64,000 bases of DNA from Piliocolobus tephrosceles (taxonomy: Eukaryota > Chordata > Mammalia > Primates > Cercopithecidae). The position numbers were made by a program, and so were the translations under genes. Position 1 is the stretch's first letter. The number at the start of each line of letters is the position of its first letter. This document shows positions 1 to 64,000 of the stretch, one piece after another. The notes below the pieces were generated by a model. The model searched no databases. It saw nothing but the letters and a program-made list of their open reading frames with translations, and was not told the origin of the DNA. The DNA lies in NCBI RefSeq assembly GCF_002776525.5, contig NC_045441.1:131173402-131237401 (forward strand). The letters are read 5' to 3'.

Positions 1-1700
1 AGGATGGAACATCCAGTCTATAGGATATGTACATGTTTAACTTTAACTGACACTGCAACATCATTTTTCAAAGTATTTGTATCAATTTGCATTTCTTTTA
101 GTGGTATATAGGAGTTCATTTGCTCTACATCCTAATCAATGCTTGGTGTTTTCTCCTTTTTCAGTTTAACCATTCTATGGTTTTAATTTTCATGTTTCTC
201 TTGACTAATAAGGTTAAATATCTTTAGAAATGCTTATAGGCTAGTTGGTAATCATATTTATGAAATGTATTTTTAATTTTTTGCCTTTTTTTCCTACTAA
301 ACTGTTCATCTTTCTTCTTGCTTTGTAGTAGTTATTTATGTATTCTGGATACAAATCATTTGTTAGACATAGATCTTAGTCTATTATTTGTCTTTTAACT
401 CTCTTAATGGTGACTGTTGATGATAAATAGTTCATAATTTTAAAATAGTTCACTTTATCACTTTTTCAGTGGTTGGTTCATTTCATATTCTATTTAGTAA
501 TTCTTGCCTACTCCCAGGTCAGAAAAATATATTACTATCTTTCCCTTAAAAGCATTATTGTTTTATCTTTCAAATTTAGATCTTTTATGAATATAGTACT
601 GATTTTTGTATATGGTATCAGGAAAGAGTCCAGACACTTTGTGTGTGTGTGTGTGTGTGAGATGGAGTCTTGCTGTCTACAGGCTGGAGCGCAGTGGCGC
701 GATCTCGGCTCACTGCAACCTCCACTCCCAGGTTCAAGTGATTCTCCCACCTCAGCTTCCTGAGTAGCTGGGATTACAAGCACCCATCATCATGTCCAGC
801 TAATTTTTTGTATTTTTAGTAGAGATGGGGTTTCACCATTTTGGTAAGGCTGGTCTTGAACTCCCGACCTTGTGATTCGCCCACCTCAGCCTCCCAAAGT
901 GCTGCGAGCCACTGCACCTGGCCCAGAAACATTTTTTTTCTTGAATTTTTAATCAATCCATCACCACTTATTGAACTATCTTTTTCCCTCTGCATTTTAG
1001 TGGCAACTTTACTGTAAATTATGGGTATGGATCTGCTTCTGGAATGCATTTGGTTGAGTTATTAGTTTGTTCTTTTGCCAGTACTGTACTGCCTTAATTA
1101 CTATTGCTTTATGATAGGTCTTAATGTATGGTTGTAGAAGTCCTCCAAATCATTCTTACTTTTCCTCAAGATTGCCTAGCTTATTCTTTGCCCTTTAGGT
1201 TTCTGAATACATTTTAATTTTAGTGTCTCTCATACCAGCCCACCAGTTTTCTCACAAAATTTACTAGAAATTTTATTGTGATTGCATAAAATTTACAGGT
1301 TAAATTTGGGAAAATTACCATCTTTACAAGGGTGAATATTTCAATTCCTAAACATGGTATATATCTTTCTATGTACTGAGATTTTAGTTTTGAAATTTTT
1401 GATAGAGAGCTTTTGCACATATTTTTGCTACTTTTTTTCTATTTGATTCTATTCAAGTCTTATTCTTAAATTTTAATTTTCTGTTTCTCTGTTGTTGATA
1501 TATAGATTTAAAATTGATTTTTGAATACTGATCATGTAATCAGAAATCTTAAATTTACCTATTAATTGTCCTGGTTTGTAGACTTTTGTTTTTTTCTGAT
1601 ATGATAATGTTACCTACAAATAATAGCAGTTGGAAGTTTTTTCCCATGTGCATTCCATTTTCTTCCATGTCTTTCAACTCATAGGTTACAAGATTCTCTT
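1..1700 (-). mobile_element. Old L1 fragment (L1M-like), antisense, split by an Alu
   Basis: The sequence on both sides of the Alu at 641-923 resembles the antisense of degraded L1 ORF2 and 3' UTR, for example the ATTGCTTTATGATAGGTCTTA-type and TTTCCCATGTGCATTCCATT-type stretches. It carries many stops and is not coding. Edges are approximate; the left edge is outside the window. Confidence 0.6.
641..923 (-). mobile_element. Alu, antisense, with (GT)n in place of poly-T
   Basis: GAGATGGAGTCTTGC through GCACCTGGCC, the antisense Alu pattern. The head of the tail is a (GT)9 run at 641-659. About a dozen bases are missing near the 5' end (GTGCTG joins directly to CGAGCC). Confidence 0.9.
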
Positions 1701-3630
1701 TTCTTTCTAAATTGTCAATATAGTTTGAGACAGTTTATCTGAAAGGCAACATGCAGCTATAGTAGGTTTTAGAAAATGGAACTTTCTGGAGACTGATTTT
1801 AACTAAACCTAATAAATAACATTGCAATAAAATACTAATTATAGAAATGGAATTTCCTGGTTTTGGAAGAAGTTGGTTACATATCATTTAGATTTTAAGC
1901 ATCTATCAGAGACTCTATTGAAGAAATCTCTGCATCAAATGGAAGTTGTACTAAACAATTTCCAAGTTAATTGTTAATTTTAAAATTATATTAATTAACA
2001 ATGTCTAATGAAAAATGACATAACATCTATTTGGAGGATAACTGGAGAATACTCAAGTTTGGTGTGACAGAAAGAATAGAGACAGGGAGATTTGTTGTGA
2101 ATCAACTGCTATATCCCAGGCATCAGTTCATTAGAGTCTGTGTTACTGTAACTCATGCCTGGACTATAGTGGAGACTCACAAGTCTCCCTGTCTCCATTC
2201 TAAATCCATGTGGAAGAGATGCGGGGACTGAAAGATTGAGTAGTAATTGCCTCTGGGGTTTGACCTTTGGTGTCTGGGATATTGGTAATGGTTGAAAACT
2301 GAAGTAGGGGTGTTAGGGCAGACCGCTTACCTAAATGTTTATTGCTTTTTATAGAGGTCTGTGGACTTTGAAACAATTTATGACAATGGAACTGACCTTT
2401 TAAATTACACTGACCCCAGTTTCAGAGGGAGCAGAGGTACTGAATGTCTGCCTTAGGAAAATCAACTATCCACAGGCCATCCAGACCCCCAAATTCTTTC
2501 TTCACTGATCCCTTCCAGCCCTTTTTATTATCTGAAGAGAGAGAATGAGACAGGAATGTCAATTAGATCTATGGAGAATTAATAAGTACATTTACAAAGA
2601 TTGTATGGTTATAATGTAATTACTTTGTTTATAGTAATTAATAGTAATTAAGTGTGAAGCACTGACTTAAGTTATGTTTACATTGTGGCTTTTCAGGAAA
2701 TTGACATCAGATGTTAGCATCTAAAATACTTGTCAGCACTATGCCTTTTTTGAATGAGTAGTGTTGTGATATATTCTCATTTTTGGTGTCACAATCTACA
2801 CTGAACACAGTCCTTTAACAGGAAAGATTCAGACATTATAGTTATGTAGAGAATAAAATGAGAAAGTATTAATGCTTCCTATCTCCAAATTACCCCCCAC
2901 CCCCGCAGAACCACCCAGAATCAAATCAATAGCTTAGTGTATATCCTTCTCTTGATCTTTATAAGCTTTTGCATCTATATATTTGTTTTGTTTTAACAAA
3001 AATTTGATTATACTATATAGTTTTCCAACTTGCTTTTTAAATTTAAGGCATTTAAATTTACTACATTATATTTTTAAAATAGATTGCTTCCATTGAGTTT
3101 ACCATATGATTTTCTTTTGTCAGTGTTGTGAATTACATTAAAATATTTCTTAATTTGGAACCATTCTAACTTTTGCTTAATAAGACCTATTCATATATTG
3201 TGTATTAATTCTTTTAATATATGAATGAATTCAGATTGCTAATATTTTATTGATATTTTGCACATCTATGTTTTTTAAGTGAAATGGGCCTATATATTTT
3301 TGTTTACTTGTTTATTTGGACTGCCCTTTTTCAGTTTGTTACCAGAACATTCTAGTTTATAATTACTGCTTTTGTTTTTATTATCTGACACACTTTTTTG
3401 TGGGTTTATTTTGTACTTTTCTAGTGTCTTGGGTTGTACATTGAGTTGTTCATAATCCATGACATTTGATTTGCTTTTCTTTCCCTCATCTGTCTTCTCC
3501 TTTCACCTTCTGGAGTGTTCTTAGTTGAGTGCTGCTGTCTGAGTCTGTCAGTCACTTCACCTACTCTTTCTTTCATATTTTCCATTTCTTTATTTTTTTA
3601 TATTATTTTCTGGGATAATTGAAATGGAAA

Positions 3631-3985
3631 TGATATGGTTTGACTCTGTGTCCCCACCCAAATCTTATCTTGAATTTTAATACTCCCAATATGTCAAGGA
3701 TGGGCCAGGTGGAAATAATTGAATCAGGGGGCAGTTTCCCCCATACTGTTCTTATTGTAGTGAATAAGGCTCATGAGATCTGATGGTTTTATAGAGGGGA
3801 GTTCCCCTGCACAAGCTCTCTTGCCTGCCACCATGTAAGACATCCCATTGTACTTCCTTCATCTTCCACCATGATTGTGAGGCCTCCCCAGTCATTTGGA
3901 ACTGTGAGTCCATTAAATGTCTTTCCTTTATAAATTACACAGTCTTGGGAATGTCTTTATTAGCAGCATGAGAACTGACTAATAC
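3631..3985 (+). mobile_element. MaLR LTR (MST/THE1 type), 5' LTR
   Basis: Starts TGATATGGTTTGACTCTG and ends GAACTGACTAATACAG, the hallmark borders of MST/THE1 LTRs. AGATCTGATGGTTTTATAGA and CATGATTGTGAGGCCTCC blocks sit in the expected order. A non-coding fossil of an LTR retroelement. Subfamily not resolved. Confidence 0.85.
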
Positions 3986-5570
3986 AGTAAATTGGTACCA
4001 GGTAGTGGGGTGTTGCTGTAAAGATACTTGAAAATGTGGACGTGACTTTGAAATTGGGTAACAGGCTGAGGTTGGAACAGTTTGAAGGGCTCAGAAGAGG
4101 ACAGGAAGATGTGGGAAAGTTTGGAACTTCCTTGAGACTTGTTGAATGACTTTGACCAAATGCTGCTTGTCTCAGATGGAGATGAGGAACTTGTTGGGAA
4201 CTAGAATAAAGGTGATTCTTGCTATGTTTTATCAAAGAGACTGGTGGCATTTCACCTCTGCCCTAGAGATCTGTGGAACTTTGAACTTGAGAGAGATGAT
4301 TTAGGGTATCTGGCAAAAGAAATTTCTAAGCAGCAAAGTGTTTAAGAGGTAACTTGGGTGCTATTAAAGGTATTCAGCTTATGTATTCACAAAGATATGG
4401 TTTGGAATTGGAACTTATGTTTAAAAGGAAAGCAGAGCATAAAAGTTCAGAAAATTTGCAGCCTGATGATGCAATAGAAAAGAAAAGCCTATTTTCTGAG
4501 GAGAAATTCAAGCCAGCTACAGAAATTTGTGTAAGTAACAAGGAGCCAAATATTAATTGCCAAGACAATGGGGAAATGTCTCCAGGGCATGTCAGAGGTC
4601 TTCACAGCAGCTCCTCCCATCACAGACAAGGAGGCCCAAGAGAGAAAAATGGTTTCATGGGCTGGGCCCAGGATCCGCCTGCTGTGTGCAGCCTAGGGAC
4701 TTGGTGTTCTGTGTCCCAGCAGTTCCAGCCTTGGCTAAAAGGGGCCAAGGTACAGCTCAGGCTGTGACTTCAGAGTGTGTAAGCCCCAGGTCTTGGCTGC
4801 TTCTACATGGTGTTGAGCCCGTGGGTGCACAGAAGTCAAGAATCGAGGTATAGGAACCTCTACCTAGATTTCAGAGGATGTGTGGAAATGCCTGGATGTC
4901 CAGGCACAAGTTTTCTGCATGGGTGGAATCCTTATGGAGATCCTCTGCTAGGGCAGTGTGGAAGGGAAATGTGGGGTCAGAGTCCCCACACAGAGTCTCC
5001 ACTGGGGTGCAGCCTAGTGAAGTTGTGAGAAGAGGGCCACTGTCCTCCAACCCCCAGAATGGTAGATCCACTGACAGCTTGCACTGTGTGCCTGGAAAAG
5101 CCACAGACACTCAATGCCAGCTCATGAAAGCAGCCAGGAAGGTGGCTGTACCTGCAGAGCCACAGACACACAGCTGCTCAAGGCTGTGGGAGCCCACCTC
5201 TCATATTAGCATGACCTGGATGTGAGACATGGAGTCAAAGGAGACTATTTCAGAGCTTTAGGTTTTGACAGCCTCATTGGATTTCAGACTTGCATGGAGC
5301 CTGTAACCCCTTCATTTTGACCAATTTCTCCATTTGGAATGGGTATATTTACACAATGCCTGTACCCCATTGTATCTAGTAAGAAACTGATTGCTTCTGA
5401 TTGTACAGGCTCATAGGCTAAAGAGACTTACCTTGTCTCAGATAAGACTTTGTACTTGTATTTTTGGATTAATGCTGGAATGAGTTAAAACTTTAAGGGA
5501 CTATTGGAAGGGCATGATTATGTTTTGAATAGTGAGGACATGAGATCTGAGAGGGGCCAGGTGCAGAATG
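3986..5570 (+). mobile_element. MaLR internal region
   Basis: Lies between a complete 5' LTR and the first bases of a second LTR copy. The sequence after the LTR (TAAATTGGTACCAGGTAGTGG) matches the usual MaLR primer-site region. Short open frames, including one of 137 codons at 4354-4767, are treated as remnants without evident function. Confidence 0.7.
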
Positions 5571-5625
5571 ACATGATTTGACTCTGTGTCCCCACCTAAA
5601 TCTCACCTTGAATTGTAATGGAACT
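5571..5625 (+). mobile_element. Truncated 3' LTR of the same MaLR
   Basis: TGACATGATTTGACTCTGTG followed by CCCCACCTAAATCTCACC repeats the first roughly 55 bases of the LTR at 3631. It then breaks off into unrelated sequence just upstream of the Alu at 5664. Confidence 0.8.
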
Positions 5626-5663
5626 TCAGTTGTAGTTGTAATTACAACTGAAATTCAATTGTA

Positions 5664-5962
5664 GGCCAGGCACGATGGCTCACGTCAGTAATCCCAGCAC
5701 TCAATCCCAGGCTGAGGTGGGTGGATCACCTGAGGTCAGGAGTTCAAGACTAGCCTGGCCAACATGGTGAAACCCTGTCTCTACTAAAAATACAAAACTT
5801 AGCCAGGTGTGGTGGTGGAAGCCTGTAATCCCAGCTACTTGTGAGACTGAGGCAGTAGAATCACTTGAACTCAGGAGGTGAAGACTGCAGTGAGCCAAGA
5901 CTGTACCATTGCACTCCAGACTGGGCAACAAGAATGAAACTCTGTCTCAAAAAAAAAAAAAA
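5664..5962 (+). mobile_element. Alu, sense, with 13-bp target duplication
   Basis: GGCCAGGCACGATGGCTCAC through an A-tail. The repeat AAATTCAATTGTA flanks it at 5651-5663 and 5963-5975. Confidence 0.93.
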
Positions 5963-6629
5963 AAATTCAATTGTAATTGAATTTCTGACCTGCCACACTG
6001 CATTTTGTTTTGCTGTGTTATAAACAGATTTGTAATTTTTTTCTTAAAATCATTTCTGTCATTTCATGTAAGTTTAGTTAGGTGAGGAAGGTGAATGCCT
6101 ATGTTTATTCTAACACATTGGTCTCAGTTGCCATTTGTTTTATTTATCATAACAAAATAATTTTATTTAAATTAATGTGAAAATTATAAGACCTTTACAA
6201 AATAAATCTTGCTAAATAACACCAAAAAATATTTATAATCAAGCCACTCTGAGAAAGAACCACATGTGATTTGTTTTTGCCTTGGACATAGTAGAGACAT
6301 TGTGAATTTCTATGTTGCCCTCTGTCCTAGTTTTATTGTAATCATCTCTAATTTTCTTAGCTTCCCTTTGCTTACTTTTTGGAAATGCATTTCTTTTTTT
6401 TGCTGTGTTGTTAGCCACTTGCATGACTCTTTCTCACGGGAAAGTCCAAACTTCTTGGTCTGGCTTCCAGCCCACTCCTGATAAAAATACTATGTGATTT
6501 CCAGCTTCATTCTCATACTCAATGTTTTCAGCACAAGAAATGTGTGGTTTTACTGAATCTGTCATGCATTGCTGCCTTCTCCCCTGGAAATACTGTTCCT
6601 CTGTCTAACCTCCCCTGGTGCTTCATGAC

Positions 6630-6990
6630 GGGACTTACCTTTCACTTACCTGGAAGCTCTCCCTACCCGACTCCAAGCCTACTAGGCTGGGTACAGTGAC
6701 TGTGTGTTCCCTCAGCTCCTGGACACACTTGGTGGAGACCTCATATCATCATACTGTATGTAATTGCTTTCCTAATTGTATGGATTTGCCACTAGACAGT
6801 AAGCTTACTGAGGGCACAAGCTCTGTCTTATTTATCTGTATTATCAGTTCCTTGTCTGGTAGATAATAAATACATATTGGACAGTTGAATAGATGCATGA
6901 ATAAATAAAGAACAAATAAATTAATGAATGTATTATAACCTATCTTAAATTCTCCTTGGAATAAAATGGATTATAAATAAATAGACAGGT
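6630..6990 (+). mobile_element. L2 LINE 3' fragment, sense
   Basis: CTAGACAGTAAGCTTACTGAGG, the CTGTCTTATTTATCTGTATT block and a terminal GAATAAATAAAG/AATGAATG-like tail match the common L2 3' end. Left edge uncertain. It ends about 50 bp before exon 1. Confidence 0.6.
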
Positions 6991-7043
6991 AATACTTTCC
7001 TTCCCTCAGTTTATATACTGCTAACTCTGTGTCATTGTTACAG

Positions 7044-64000
<56,957 letters not shown>

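Larger units (their letters stand above)
1..7043 (+). other. Upstream intron of MGAM2 (no coding exon recognised)
   Basis: The first recognisable exon starts at 7044 in phase 0 behind an AG acceptor, so this stretch is the end of the preceding intron. I looked for the exon that should carry the start of the first trefoil and the membrane anchor and did not find it. The interval holds an old antisense L1 with a nested Alu (1-1700), a MaLR provirus (3631-5625), an Alu (5664-5962) and an L2-like stretch (6630-6990). Between about 1700 and 3620 I see only AT-rich sequence of unclear origin. Short open frames here are repeat-derived or chance. Confidence 0.7.

Noticed and set aside
4354..4767. 137-codon open frame on the + strand
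   Set aside because: It lies wholly inside the internal region of a MaLR element and shows no splice context or recognisable domain. I treat it as a repeat-derived frame, not a gene.

Overview
The window is primate nuclear DNA. It has 22 recognisable Alu copies plus L1, MaLR LTR, MIR, L2 and MER5A elements, and split exons with AG/GT borders. Two young antisense Alus (30955-31270 and 51765-52026) carry base combinations I associate with the AluYR lineage of Old World monkeys, such as GGCCGGATCTCAGC, GGTTTACGCC and GGCTAGTTTTTTG. The best reading is therefore a cercopithecid monkey rather than an ape. That species call is inference.

There is one gene, on the + strand: an orthologue of MGAM2 (maltase-glucoamylase 2), a two-domain glycoside hydrolase family 31 (GH31) protein. 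33 consecutive coding exons can be read from 7044 to the window end, 4,011 coding bases or 1,337 codons. Every junction is AG/GT, phases agree throughout, and there is no internal stop or frameshift. The 5' exons (start codon, membrane anchor, start of the first trefoil) lie before the window. The gene runs off the right edge a few codons after the nucleophile motif of the second catalytic domain.

Layout: 1-7043 is upstream intron (old L1, a near-complete MaLR provirus, an Alu, L2). Exons 1-2 (7044-7719) hold the end of the first trefoil and the domain start. Exons 3-21 (8023-40663) encode the N-terminal GH31 unit. Exons 22-23 (41732-43129) carry the second trefoil and an alanine run. Exons 24-33 (45312-64000) encode the C-terminal GH31 unit up to its catalytic aspartate. 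Intron 29 (50281-58797, 8.5 kb) is mostly a near-full-length antisense L1 interrupted by a MaLR LTR, two Alus and an LTR-like insert.

The main biological observation is an asymmetry between the two domains. The N-terminal unit has Glu where GH31 has its catalytic Asp (WIEMNE instead of WIDMNE), plus several other active-site substitutions. The C-terminal unit keeps every active-site residue visible here. I found no operon, CRISPR array, RNA gene or new multi-gene system. Everything outside the exons is intronic and largely repeat-derived.
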